Source: Clostridia bacterium
GTDB lineage: Bacteria > Bacillota > Clostridia > Oscillospirales > QAMX01
Direction: 5' to 3'
Assembly (NCBI GenBank): GCA_017532825.1
Contig: JAFXIT010000025.1
Coordinates: 1 to 64,000 of the forward strand
DNA: 64,000 bases
The notes under the pieces are model-generated. The model was not told the origin of the DNA and ran no database searches. It worked only from the letters and a program-made list of their open reading frames with translations. Shown in pieces: positions 23,916-32,198 of the stretch. Position numbers and translations under genes: made by a program. Numbering within the stretch: position 1 is the stretch's first letter; each line of letters opens with the position of its first letter.

Positions 23916-24000
23916 TGGTGCCGCTGGCCGGATTTGAACCGGCACGAATCACTTCGCCGCATTTTGAGTGCGGTGCGTCTGCCAGTTTCGCCACAGCGGC
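23916..24000 (-). tRNA. tRNA-Leu (CAA)
   Basis: A class II tRNA of 85 nt with encoded CCA: acceptor GCCGCTG / CAGCGGC, anticodon loop CTCAAAA (CAA), long variable arm, T-arm GCCGG-TTCAAAT-CCGGC. It has its own consensus promoter at 24014-24042. Confidence 0.97.
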
Positions 24001-24013
24001 GTGTACGGTGCTT

Positions 24014-24042
24014 ATTATACCCCGTAGGCCACCGTTTGTCAA
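24014..24042 (-). promoter_or_regulatory. promoter of tRNA-Leu
   Basis: On the minus strand TTGACA, 17 bases, TATAAT: perfect consensus, 14 bases before the tRNA 5' end. Confidence 0.88.
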
Positions 24043-24061
24043 GAAAATTATTTTTCAAACG

Positions 24062-24090
24062 GTGACTTTTGCGCTCAAATGGTGTATAAT
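24062..24090 (+). promoter_or_regulatory. candidate promoter of the zinc-ribbon gene
   Basis: GTGACT, 17 bases, TATAAT. The -35 is weak. The inverted repeat GTGTA-n6-TACAC at 24082-24097 overlaps the -10 and might be an operator. Confidence 0.5.
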
Positions 24091-24123
24091 ATTACACAGT
24101 ATATAAAAAAGGGGAAATAAATA

Positions 24124-24936
24124 ATGGCTAACAATTTCTGTTCTTCCTGCGGCAGTCCGCTTGAAGCGGGCTCCCGTTTCTGTCCAGGTTGCGGAGCAAA
24201 GGCAGACGATACCGCACCCGTTGCGGCCGCCGCTCCCGTTGCCGTAGCGGCAAAGAAGCCCGTCAACGTCAAAAACGCCGTTATGCTCGGCATCTGCGGA
24301 GTTTTGGCTGTCACGGCGATCGTCCTTCTCTGCATCATTCTCTTCGGAGGAAATGGCAACTCAAGCAAGGGCGCTCTGACCGACTACACATACAGTGATA
24401 TCGTCGGCACCTACTCAGGTGACGGCACCGTGACCTCCTTGAAGGCCAGCAAGGACACCAAGGCGTACTACCGTGAATTTTACGGCGAGGACGCCGACTA
24501 CAACGATTACATAAGCAATATGGAGGATCAGCTCAACCTCGGCAGGTCCAACAGATGCACCGTGAGAGTCAGCCGTGACAGCATCAAGGTACGCCTTGGG
24601 ACCGACTATACCGACATCCACTACTTCAGCAGAGAGTACCTCGACCTTGAGGACGTCGGCTTTACCAACGGCTACTGCGGCGAGACCTACATCGTCCAGG
24701 AGTTCGAGGATGACGACCGCAAGGGTGTAAACAAGGTCGAGTGCGATCTGACCCTCAAGGCTGACGAGCGCTACGACTACCGCATCGTCGGTACTCTTAC
24801 CGTCATCGACGATCTCGACATCTACGACGAGGACGGCAAGCACCTCTACGACGTGACCCGCACCATCGTTATCGAGATAGACGTGGCCCTCTCCGAACAG
24901 GGCATCTCCCAAAGCGGCACCGACAGCGGCAACTAA
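24124..24936 (+). CDS. zinc-ribbon membrane protein of unknown function
   Basis: A 270-residue protein. The N-terminal double-zinc-ribbon-like motif is CSSCGSPLEAGSRFCPGCGAK (two CxxC). An Ala/Pro-rich linker follows, then one membrane helix (VMLGICGVLAVTAIVLLCIILF, ~55-76), then an extracytoplasmic acidic domain of ~190 residues with short beta-strands (YSDIVGTYSGDGTVTSL) of unknown fold. The topology resembles many Clostridial zinc-ribbon/TM proteins with unassigned roles. The nucleoside hydrolase gene begins 13 bases later, so they are likely co-transcribed. Confidence 0.75.
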   Translation: MANNFCSSCGSPLEAGSRFCPGCGAKADDTAPVAAAAPVAVAAKKPVNVKNAVMLGICGVLAVTAIVLLCIILFGGNGNSSKGALTDYTYSDIVGTYSGDGTVTSLKASKDTKAYYREFYGEDADYNDYISNMEDQLNLGRSNRCTVRVSRDSIKVRLGTDYTDIHYFSREYLDLEDVGFTNGYCGETYIVQEFEDDDRKGVNKVECDLTLKADERYDYRIVGTLTVIDDLDIYDEDGKHLYDVTRTIVIEIDVALSEQGISQSGTDSGN

Positions 24937-24949
24937 AGGAGAACGGGAT

Positions 24950-25867
24950 ATGACGAGGGAACAGCATCTAAAAAACCTCCGTCCTCCCTGCCGCAGGGTA
25001 GACGTAGTTCTCGACACCGACACCTACAACGAGATAGACGACCAGTTTGCGGTATCCTACCTCATCAAGTCGGGCGACAGACTTAACATCAAGGCGCTCT
25101 GTGCCGCACCCTTCCACAATGAAAACTCCTCGGGCCCCGAGGACGGTATGGAAAAAAGCTACGACGAGCTTATAAAGCTTCTTACCCTTGCAGGCCGTAC
25201 CGACCTTACAAGCATCGTCTTCAAGGGCTCACGGAGCTATCTCTCCGACGAAAGTACCCCCGTCGAGTCCGACGCGGCAGGTGAGATAGTCCGCCTTGCA
25301 AGGCAGTACACCCCCGACGAGCCGCTCTACGTCGTCGCCATCGGCGCAATAACCAACGTCGCCTCGGCGATCCTGCTTGACCGTGCGGCAATGGAAAACA
25401 CCGTCATCGTCTGGCTGGGCGGACACGCCGTCCACTGGCCCGACAGCCGTGAGTTCAATATGTATCAGGACGTTGCCGCCGCAAGGGTGGTATACGATTC
25501 GGGCATTCCCTACGTCCAGCTCCCCTGCATGGGAGTGGTAAGCGCATTTGCAGTATCGGGTCCCGAGCTTGAGCACTGGCTCAGAGGGCAAAATCCCCTC
25601 TGCGACTACCTTGCCGACCACACCATAGAGGCCGCAAACAGCTACGCCGAGGGCAGGGTCTGGTCGAGGGTCGTTTGGGACGTCACCGCCGTGGCCTGGT
25701 TGCTCAACGACAACGGCCGCTTTATGATGTCAAGGGAGATACCGACCCCCATCCCCGAGTACGACAACAGCTTAAGCTTCGACCAAAGCCGTCCTCTTAT
25801 GACCTACGTCTGGCACATTCACCGTGATGCGCTGATGCAGGACCTCTTCGAAAAGCTCAGAGGCTGA
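24950..25867 (+). CDS. nucleoside hydrolase (IunH/RihA family)
   Basis: A 305-residue protein with the N-terminal calcium-binding signature VVLDTDTYNEIDDQFA (family DTDxGxDD; here DTDTYNEIDD). Other family features are IGAITNVASAIL, WLGGHAV, EFNMYQDVAAARVV and a late Asp in RVVWDVTAVAWLL. The family hydrolyses the N-glycosidic bond of nucleosides to ribose and base. Asn-Glu replaces the usual Gly in the first motif, so substrate range may differ. AAAGGAGAACGGGAT precedes the ATG. Transcription is predicted to end at the hairpin before sigG. Confidence 0.88.
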   Translation: MTREQHLKNLRPPCRRVDVVLDTDTYNEIDDQFAVSYLIKSGDRLNIKALCAAPFHNENSSGPEDGMEKSYDELIKLLTLAGRTDLTSIVFKGSRSYLSDESTPVESDAAGEIVRLARQYTPDEPLYVVAIGAITNVASAILLDRAAMENTVIVWLGGHAVHWPDSREFNMYQDVAAARVVYDSGIPYVQLPCMGVVSAFAVSGPELEHWLRGQNPLCDYLADHTIEAANSYAEGRVWSRVVWDVTAVAWLLNDNGRFMMSREIPTPIPEYDNSLSFDQSRPLMTYVWHIHRDALMQDLFEKLRG

Positions 25868-25876
25868 TCCAAAACA

Positions 25877-25906
25877 GTATATAAGATCCTCCGTGCGGGT
25901 AAACTG
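25877..25906 (+). promoter_or_regulatory. forespore (SigF-type) promoter of sigG, inside a terminator
   Basis: -35 GTATA (25877-25881), 15 bases, -10 GGGTAAACTG (25897-25906), fitting GywTA-n15-GgnrAnAnTw except at two -10 positions. The left arm of the terminator hairpin (25883-25893) forms most of the spacer. The predicted start, ~25912-25914, is past the left arm, so sigG mRNA from here keeps only the right arm with a free SD. Confidence 0.65.
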
Positions 25907-25939
25907 TCTTTAGTAAAACAGTCGCGGAGGATCTTTTTT
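25883..25939 (+). terminator. terminator/SD-sequestering hairpin before sigG
   Basis: A perfect 11-bp stem AAGATCCTCCG (25883-25893) / CGGAGGATCTT (25925-25935), with a 31-base loop that can form ACTGT/ACAGT inside. The U run TCTTTTTT abuts the sigG ATG. The only sigG SD, GGAGG (25926-25930), is within the right arm. It should terminate nucleoside hydrolase transcripts and hide the SD on read-through RNA. Confidence 0.8.
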
Positions 25940-26710
25940 ATGCAGCAAAAGGTAAGCATCTGCGGAGTCAACACCTCCGAGCTCGGCGTTCTCTCTGCCG
26001 AGCGCACCGACGCCCTGCTTGAATTGGCGGCAAACGGTGACGCTCGGGCTCGTGAGGAGCTTATTTCGGGCAATCTTAAGCTTGTTTTATCGGTAATACG
26101 CCGTTTTTCCAAACGGGGCGAGCCTGCCGACGATCTGTTCCAGGTGGGATGCATCGGCCTTATAAAGGCCATAGACAACTTCGACCGCTCGGTCGGTGTG
26201 AGGTTTTCGACCTACGCCGTACCGATGATAATAGGTGAGCTTCGGCGGTATCTGCGTGACAACAACTCCGTGCGTGTCAGCCGCTCCACCCGTGACGTGG
26301 CCTACAAGGCACTTGCTCTGCGTGAAAAGCTGCTTGCGGAAAGCGAAAAGGAGCCGTCGGTAGACGAGATCGCCAAGAGGATGGATATGAAGCGTGAGGA
26401 CGTCGTCTTTGCCCTGGACGCCATAAGCGATCCCATATCCCTTTTTGAGCCGGTCTATTCCGACGGGGGCGACACCGTATGCGTGATGGATCAGATAGGC
26501 GACGACCGATGCAGTGACGAGGACTGGACCGAGGGCATCGCCCTTGAGCAGGCAATCTCAAGGCTTTCGGAGCGTGAACGGCGGATACTGACCCTGCGGT
26601 TCTACCACGGCCGCACCCAGACCGAGGTCGCAAAGGAGGTCGGGATAAGCCAGGCGCAGATCTCGAGGCTCGAAAAGACCGCCATTGAGAAGATACGTCG
26701 GCAGATATAG
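25940..26710 (+). CDS. sigG: RNA polymerase sporulation sigma factor SigG
   Basis: A 256-residue protein with the SigG-specific N-terminus KVSICGVNTSELGVL (B. subtilis KVEICGVDTSKLPVL). Region 2 is LISGNLKLVLSVIRRFSKRGEPADDLFQVGCIGLIKAIDNFD...FSTYAVPMIIGELRRYLRDNN. Region 3 is VSRSTRDVAYKAL, and region 4 is LSERERRILTLRFYHGRTQTEVAKEVGISQAQISRLEKTAIEKI. It directs late forespore transcription. The start is the ATG 9 bases after GGAGG. The promoter and SD lie in an unusual terminator (see neighbours). yifB follows with its own promoter. Confidence 0.96.
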   Translation: MQQKVSICGVNTSELGVLSAERTDALLELAANGDARAREELISGNLKLVLSVIRRFSKRGEPADDLFQVGCIGLIKAIDNFDRSVGVRFSTYAVPMIIGELRRYLRDNNSVRVSRSTRDVAYKALALREKLLAESEKEPSVDEIAKRMDMKREDVVFALDAISDPISLFEPVYSDGGDTVCVMDQIGDDRCSDEDWTEGIALEQAISRLSERERRILTLRFYHGRTQTEVAKEVGISQAQISRLEKTAIEKIRRQI

Positions 26711-26739
26711 TTGCAAAAACTTCTGTTTGGTGGTAAAAT
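26711..26739 (+). promoter_or_regulatory. promoter of yifB/comM
   Basis: TTGCAA, 17 bases, TAAAAT, beginning immediately after the sigG stop codon. Confidence 0.65.
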
Positions 26740-26770
26740 TATACACACCAATAACAGGGAGGTGGAAGGT

Positions 26771-28285
26771 ATGGTTGCAAGAGTTATGTCGGTCGGGCTT
26801 GACGGCATCGAGGGCTACCCCTTGGTATGCGAGTGCGACCTTTCAAGCGGTCTTCCGAGCTTTGACATCGTGGGACTTCCCGATGCGGCGGTAAAGGAAT
26901 CCCGTGAACGGGTACGTGCGGCCATAAAAAACTGCGGCTTTGAGTTTCCTCTGCGGAGGATAACCGTAAACCTCGCCCCCGGCGACCGCCGAAAGAGCGG
27001 CGCACTTTACGATCTGCCCATCCTTCTTTCCATCCTTTTGGCCTCCGAACAGCTTGAGGGCGTTCCGGAGGGTACATATTTTCTGGGCGAGGTAGCCCTT
27101 GACGGCTCTCTGCGCCCCATCAGAGGCGCACTGCCCGCCGCCGTCGCAGCGCTTGACGCAGGCGCAAAGCGGCTGATAGTTCCCTTTGACAACGCCGCCG
27201 AGGCCGCACTTGCCTCCGAGCGCATAGCCGTCTTTGGCGGCAAGACCGTTGCAGAGGTCATCTCCGCCATCCCCGAGGGTAACGGATTTATCCGCACCCT
27301 CCGACCCGACGTGGCCTTCAAGGCCTGCTACGACGTCGACTTTTCCGAGGTCAAGGGTCAGGAAACGGCCAAGCGTGCCCTCGAGATAGCCGCCGCAGGG
27401 GGACATAACCTCCTTATGTGCGGACCTCCGGGCTCGGGCAAGAGCATGCTTGCACGCAGGCTTCCGACCATCCTCCCCGACCTTACCGAGGAGGAGGTCC
27501 TCGAAACGACCAAGATACACTCGGTCGCAGGGCTTACAAGCCGTGAAAACCCCATGGTGCTGACCCGCCCCTTCCGTGCGCCCCATCACACGACCTCCCC
27601 CGTCAGCCTTACCGGCGGCGGACACGACCTCCATCCGGGTGAGGTCTCCCTTGCCCACAACGGCGTGCTGTTTTTGGACGAATTTCCCGAGTTTGCCCGC
27701 TCGACCATAGATTCCATGCGTCAGCCACTTGAGGACGGCTTCGTCACCGTCACACGCTCGGCAGGCTCGGTACGCTATCCAAGCCGCTTTATGCTGGTCG
27801 GGGCAATGAACCCCTGCCGCTGCGGTTGGTACGGACACCCCTCGGGCAAATGCACCTGCAGCCGAGGCTCGGTCGACCAGTACCGTTCACGTATCTCCGG
27901 GCCGATGCTTGACCGTATGGATATCTTTGTCGACGTTCCCGAGGTCAAATACTCCGAGATATCCTCCGTCCGTCCCTCTGAATCCTCCGAGGATATCCGC
28001 CGCAGGGTCAATGCCGCAAGGCGCATCCAGCTTGAACGGTACAGCGGAATGGGTGTGACCTGCAACGCAGGTATGCCTGCGTCGATGACCGACAGGGTCT
28101 GTACCCTCGGTCAGGCCGAAAGCAACCTTATGAAGATGGCCTTTGACCGCCTCGGCCTTTCCGCCCGCTCCTATACCCGCATCCTTCGCATCTCCCGCAC
28201 CATTGCCGACCTTGCCGCAAGCGAGCGCATCCTCATCGACCACATCGCCGAGGCTCTGCAGTACAGACCGACACTTATAAAATAA
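26771..28285 (+). CDS. comM: YifB/ComM family Mg-chelatase-like AAA+ ATPase
   Basis: A 504-residue protein with three parts. The N-terminal ChlI domain is MVARVMSVGLDGIEGYPLVCECDLSSGLPSFDIVGLPDAAVKESRERVRAAI. The AAA+ domain has Walker A GPPGSGKSMLARRLPTILP at ~220-238 and Walker B GVLFLDEFPEF. The C-terminal Mg_chelatase_C region has DRMDIFVDVP and LSARSYTRILRISRTIADL. A cysteine cluster (CRCGWYGHPSGKCTC) is typical. ComM is a branch-migration helicase aiding recombination in natural transformation in Gram-negatives. GGAGGTGGAAGGT precedes the ATG. Confidence 0.93.
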   Translation: MVARVMSVGLDGIEGYPLVCECDLSSGLPSFDIVGLPDAAVKESRERVRAAIKNCGFEFPLRRITVNLAPGDRRKSGALYDLPILLSILLASEQLEGVPEGTYFLGEVALDGSLRPIRGALPAAVAALDAGAKRLIVPFDNAAEAALASERIAVFGGKTVAEVISAIPEGNGFIRTLRPDVAFKACYDVDFSEVKGQETAKRALEIAAAGGHNLLMCGPPGSGKSMLARRLPTILPDLTEEEVLETTKIHSVAGLTSRENPMVLTRPFRAPHHTTSPVSLTGGGHDLHPGEVSLAHNGVLFLDEFPEFARSTIDSMRQPLEDGFVTVTRSAGSVRYPSRFMLVGAMNPCRCGWYGHPSGKCTCSRGSVDQYRSRISGPMLDRMDIFVDVPEVKYSEISSVRPSESSEDIRRRVNAARRIQLERYSGMGVTCNAGMPASMTDRVCTLGQAESNLMKMAFDRLGLSARSYTRILRISRTIADLAASERILIDHIAEALQYRPTLIK

Positions 28286-28317
28286 AAAAGCACCCACCTT
28301 GCGGTGGGTGTTTTTTT
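28283..28317. terminator. bidirectional terminator between comM and the sugar-binding gene
   Basis: GCACCCACC / GGTGGGTG stem with TTGC loop and T/A tracts on both sides, between convergent genes. Confidence 0.85.
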
Positions 28318-29650
28318 AATCAAATATCTCGTCGATGGCCTTTTGGATGGCAGGGAGGCTGTCACGGGCAAGACCCGAAATGTCCTCCTTGGTATCAAAA
28401 AGGAGGTCCATCATATCGCGGTTGAGGGTAAAGACCTCGTTATTTAGCCGTGAGGAATCGAAAACGGTGTTGGGAAGCATATATTTTATGACGGTGTCGG
28501 CGGAGTCGGAGTCGGGCATTATCGACCTTATTCTCGCCTCGGCGGCGGTCGGGTCGTTTACAAGCTCGCCGATGCGTGACATTATCTTTACCGAGACGAC
28601 GTAGCTTGAGTTGACCGTTTCAAGGCAGAAGCCCCGAAGGTTTACCACCGAATGGAGGTAGCCCTCCCCCCTGCTTACCGGCATGGGAAGATAGCCGAGG
28701 TTGGTCTTCATTACACGGTTAAGGCTTGTGCTTTCGCTTCCGAAGTAGCCTCCGTCGGCGGCAAGGAAGGCAAGGTTGCCAAGGGCGAAGTCGTTTAGCA
28801 CCGAGAGGTTGTTGTCACGCACCTTGGAGGTCACCTCGGGGTCCTTTTTGAGGGAGGAAAACAGCGCCACGGTGGAGGCAAGCCCCTCCTTGTCGGCGTT
28901 GGATACCCATCTGCCCTCGGCATTTCTTTCGGTGAAGCGTACACCCGAGCTTACGGAGTATTCGGCGATGGCATCTATCTGTCCGCCGTCGACGGCGTGC
29001 TTGCCCTCCCAGAGGGCGACGGTGCGGCATATCTCGGCAAACCTTTCGGTCGTCCATCCGCCGTTTTCGACCAGTGCGTAGAGCTCGTCGGCAGGATAGC
29101 CTGCGGCGGTGAGCAGATTGCGGTTGAAGGCAAGGCCGTGACCCCACCGGTTTACGAAGTATCCGCCCGAGAAGCTCATTGCCCAGACGTTCTCGCCGTC
29201 GAGCTCACGGGATGCAAGGGTAAAGTATATATCCACCTCTGCGGGGTCGGTAACGTCAAGCCCTGCCGAGACGATGCTCTCGGAATTGAGGGGGCGGATA
29301 AAGCCCTTTACCGCAAGGGGTATCCAGTACTGCTGGGAGAGGTATACGAAGTCCGCCGTGGGACGGCCGCCGAAGGCGTTGGAGACGACCTGATCGTAGC
29401 CCGGGGCGTGGTTAAAGCTTATGCTTATGCCAAGCTCGTCCTCGACCTCCATGTAGGCATCGGCAAGAAGCTTTCCCTGTGCGTTTGCCCCGTCGACGTC
29501 CGCCCACGGGCCGTACTCGCCCGCAATGGTGAAGCTATACCCCGAGGGTATCTCGGTAAGACCCTCCGGCTCGGGCTTGGGGGTAAGGCTTTGGCAGGAG
29601 CAAAGGGCGCAGATAAGAACAAGTATCATAAAAAGCGGTAATCTTTTCAT
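28316..29650 (-). CDS. extracellular sugar-binding lipoprotein (ABC type)
   Basis: A 444-residue protein. The lipoprotein signal MKRLPLFMILVLICALCSC has the lipid-modified Cys at ~19. The mature part resembles family-1 extracellular solute-binding proteins: VEDELGISISFNHAPGYDQVVSNAFGGRPTADFVYLSQQYWIPLAVKGFIRPL, later GNLAFLAADGGYFGSE. No permease or ATPase gene is adjacent, so it is an orphan binding protein. GGAGGATCGAT precedes the ATG at 29650. A consensus promoter at 29675-29703 indicates monocistronic expression. The ligand is unknown, probably an oligosaccharide. Confidence 0.8.
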   Translation of the reverse strand: MKRLPLFMILVLICALCSCQSLTPKPEPEGLTEIPSGYSFTIAGEYGPWADVDGANAQGKLLADAYMEVEDELGISISFNHAPGYDQVVSNAFGGRPTADFVYLSQQYWIPLAVKGFIRPLNSESIVSAGLDVTDPAEVDIYFTLASRELDGENVWAMSFSGGYFVNRWGHGLAFNRNLLTAAGYPADELYALVENGGWTTERFAEICRTVALWEGKHAVDGGQIDAIAEYSVSSGVRFTERNAEGRWVSNADKEGLASTVALFSSLKKDPEVTSKVRDNNLSVLNDFALGNLAFLAADGGYFGSESTSLNRVMKTNLGYLPMPVSRGEGYLHSVVNLRGFCLETVNSSYVVSVKIMSRIGELVNDPTAAEARIRSIMPDSDSADTVIKYMLPNTVFDSSRLNNEVFTLNRDMMDLLFDTKEDISGLARDSLPAIQKAIDEIFD

Positions 29651-29674
29651 ATCGATCCTCCGATCTCTCCTTAA

Positions 29675-29703
29675 ACTATACCACAACCGACCGCCGCTGT
29701 CAA
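29675..29703 (-). promoter_or_regulatory. promoter of the sugar-binding lipoprotein gene
   Basis: On the minus strand TTGACA, 17 bases, TATAGT, ~25 bases before the ATG. Confidence 0.8.
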
Positions 29704-29706
29704 ACA

Positions 29707-29744
29707 AAAACGTCCGCAGAGTTATCTTCTCTGCGGACGTTTTG
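29707..29744. terminator. terminator of the htpG-GH38 operon
   Basis: AACGTCCGCAGA / TCTGCGGACGTT stem with a GTTATCTTC loop and T tracts both ways. Confidence 0.88.
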
Positions 29745-29756
29745 AGATATACCTTT

Positions 29757-32183
29757 TTACTTTGCCAGTCTGACGGTCTTGATCTCCCAGGGATGGAACT
29801 CAAGGACGTCGGAGGTAAGCGCCTTGGTGTCGTTTCCGAGCAGATCGGTCTCGGCGACGGCCTTGCCTGCAAAGCTGTCAAGCTTGACGCTTGCGCTCTC
29901 GTCGGAGAAGTTGCACATACGGGCAAGGATCATGCCGTTTTCGGCGTAGAGGGTGGTCATTATGACATCCTTGCTGCCCTCAAGGCTTCCGACCTTGACA
30001 CAGTCAAGCTCGCCCTCACCCTTTGCGATGGGTGCGGTGATGACGGGGTAGTTGTATGCGGTAGCCGCACGGTGGATATCGGTAAGGGTGGTGTCGGCGA
30101 GGAAGGGATAGAGGGCGAACTCTCCGCCGAAGTGACCCTTGAGCATCTTCTTGCCACAGAGGTACTCGTCGGCATAGATAAGGGGAACGGTGACCTTATT
30201 GCCCTGTACCGCAGAGCCCATGCAGCCGCGGTTGAATACCGACATGCCCCAATCCTTATCTCTCAGGGCAAACCAGTAGATGCCGTTTAAGTAGGTGGTG
30301 CCTGCGAAGGACTCCTCGGGAGTGACGGTGCGGTCGGTAAGTATCAGCATGTCGGGGTGCCAGAAGGGGCCCGACTTCCAGAGCTGACCGTCCCACTCGG
30401 AGATGGAGTAGGGCAGGTCACGGTACATACGGCGGTCGTTTTCGAGGCAGAGGTTCATAACAAAGCCGAGCTTCTCCTCGTGGAGCTGACCGTCGATGGT
30501 GTGGCTCTCGAACATCTCGTCGACCAGACGTCCTGCGTGTCCGACCTTTTCGTTGTTCATATCGAAGTCGGCACGGCAGTCGATACGCCAGGAGCCTGCG
30601 GTAAGACGCATCTCGAAGGTGAAGGGGATGCAGCCGACGGTTCCGTTTTGTACGGCCTTGACCGAGCCGCCCTCGAAGGTGACGGTCCAGACAGCGTCGG
30701 AATATTCCATTCCGTCAACGACCCAGCCCTCAAGCAGTGCGCCCTCGCCGTTGTCGACAAGTCTCCTGCCGCTGCGGGCGCAGTCGATGTAGGCAATACC
30801 CTTGGAGGTGAGCTTGATGTTGTATTCGGGGGTGGAAAGGATGCCCTTTTGGGCGTCGTAGCAGAAGTTTACGACCTTGGAGGCGGGAGTGCTCTTGAAC
30901 TCAAGTCGCTTGGCGGTGAGAGGCTCGATCTCGGCATATGCCATCAGCTTGCCGTCCTGAACGGCGGTGGGAAGCTCCTTGTCGCCGTCGTAGACACTGC
31001 CGTAGGTGCGGCCGGTGTCGATCCACTCCTTGACGGGGAAGGAGTTGGTGTTGAAGGCAAACACGCCCTCGCTGTCCTTGCGGGCAAACTTGGGTGCAAC
31101 GTATGCCGCAGAGGATGCTATGACAGAATCGGATGCCTTGAGGGATGCGGGAGCGAAGCGATGGGAGTCGTTGAAGAGTCCGCAGATGGTGATGTCGTGG
31201 TGCTGGAGAACAAGAGCGTTCTTCCAGGCCTCTTCAAGGGCCTCCTGCTCGCACTTTCCGCCGAGCATGACCGAAAAAGCGTTGAGTCTTTCGGCAAGAG
31301 CGGCACGGGTCTCGGTGGCACGGCAGTCGTTGAATATCTCGTTGCCGCAGTAGCCCCAGGGCATACGTCCGTGGAAGTCGTTATCGGTGGTACGAAGCTC
31401 GTCCTTAGCCTCGCCGCAGATCTTGGGGATATCCTCAAGGAGGATGAAGTCGTATCTGTCGGTCTTTTCTACAAGGGCGGTAAGCTCCTCTCTGCCGTTG
31501 CAGAGATCGTCGTAGCGGGAGGCAATAAGAGGCTCGTACTTGGCATACTTCTTTTCAAAGTCCTCCGGTCCGATGCCGTCGGCATGGTCGGGCCAACGGG
31601 TAAGTATCCAGTTGTCGACGGTGCAGTTGCTGTAACCTTCGCCCTCATCGGGATAGGTCGGCAGGGAGGGAAGGGCGGTGCCGTCCTTACCTATCCAGTT
31701 GCCCCAGGCCGAATCAAAGGTACGGGGATAACCGAAGCCCATGACGTGGGAGCGGAGTATACCGGCCTCATAGCCGACCTGCTTGGCAAGCTGAGGTATC
31801 TGATTGTGGAGGGCAAACTCCGAAATGGCGTAGACCTTGGGGGTGGTGCCGAAGTGGGAGAGGTTGGTCCTGACGGCGTAGATGAGCTGACGGGCGTTGG
31901 ACTCCTCGGAAATATACAGCGACAGAGGCTGACCGTAGGTGGTGGAGCCCAGAGCAAAGCGGTCGGGATATTTCTCCAACGTCTCAGCAATTATCTTATT
32001 GATGTGCGGGGCAATGCGGTCGCACTCGTCAAAGGTAAAAGCCTCGTAGTCAAGACCGAACTTGAACTTGGGGTACTTGTCAAGCCAGCCGAGCTTGAGG
32101 GTCAGCTGCTTTTCCACCTCACTCCACCAAAGCACGTATCCGCCGTGCTCGTAGGAAAGCATATGAAGCTTCTTTTCAGACAT
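29757..32183 (-). CDS. GH38 alpha-mannosidase-like protein, divergent
   Basis: An 808-residue protein with the GH38 layout: N-terminal catalytic-type domain (AISEFALHNQIPQLAKQVGYEAGILRSH), helical middle with VLQHHDITICGLF (family HHDAISGT), and a C-terminal beta-rich half (NFCYDAQKGILSTPEYNI; MRLTAGSWRIDCRADF). The usual metal motif HxHxDxxW is replaced by LSYEHGGYVLWW, and the nucleophile region QxD reads YGQPLSLYISEES. It has no signal peptide. It is coupled 15 bases behind htpG, an unusual partner. The fold is likely; mannosidase activity is uncertain. Confidence 0.75.
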   Translation of the reverse strand: MSEKKLHMLSYEHGGYVLWWSEVEKQLTLKLGWLDKYPKFKFGLDYEAFTFDECDRIAPHINKIIAETLEKYPDRFALGSTTYGQPLSLYISEESNARQLIYAVRTNLSHFGTTPKVYAISEFALHNQIPQLAKQVGYEAGILRSHVMGFGYPRTFDSAWGNWIGKDGTALPSLPTYPDEGEGYSNCTVDNWILTRWPDHADGIGPEDFEKKYAKYEPLIASRYDDLCNGREELTALVEKTDRYDFILLEDIPKICGEAKDELRTTDNDFHGRMPWGYCGNEIFNDCRATETRAALAERLNAFSVMLGGKCEQEALEEAWKNALVLQHHDITICGLFNDSHRFAPASLKASDSVIASSAAYVAPKFARKDSEGVFAFNTNSFPVKEWIDTGRTYGSVYDGDKELPTAVQDGKLMAYAEIEPLTAKRLEFKSTPASKVVNFCYDAQKGILSTPEYNIKLTSKGIAYIDCARSGRRLVDNGEGALLEGWVVDGMEYSDAVWTVTFEGGSVKAVQNGTVGCIPFTFEMRLTAGSWRIDCRADFDMNNEKVGHAGRLVDEMFESHTIDGQLHEEKLGFVMNLCLENDRRMYRDLPYSISEWDGQLWKSGPFWHPDMLILTDRTVTPEESFAGTTYLNGIYWFALRDKDWGMSVFNRGCMGSAVQGNKVTVPLIYADEYLCGKKMLKGHFGGEFALYPFLADTTLTDIHRAATAYNYPVITAPIAKGEGELDCVKVGSLEGSKDVIMTTLYAENGMILARMCNFSDESASVKLDSFAGKAVAETDLLGNDTKALTSDVLEFHPWEIKTVRLAK

Positions 32184-32198
32184 TTTTTACATCTCCTT

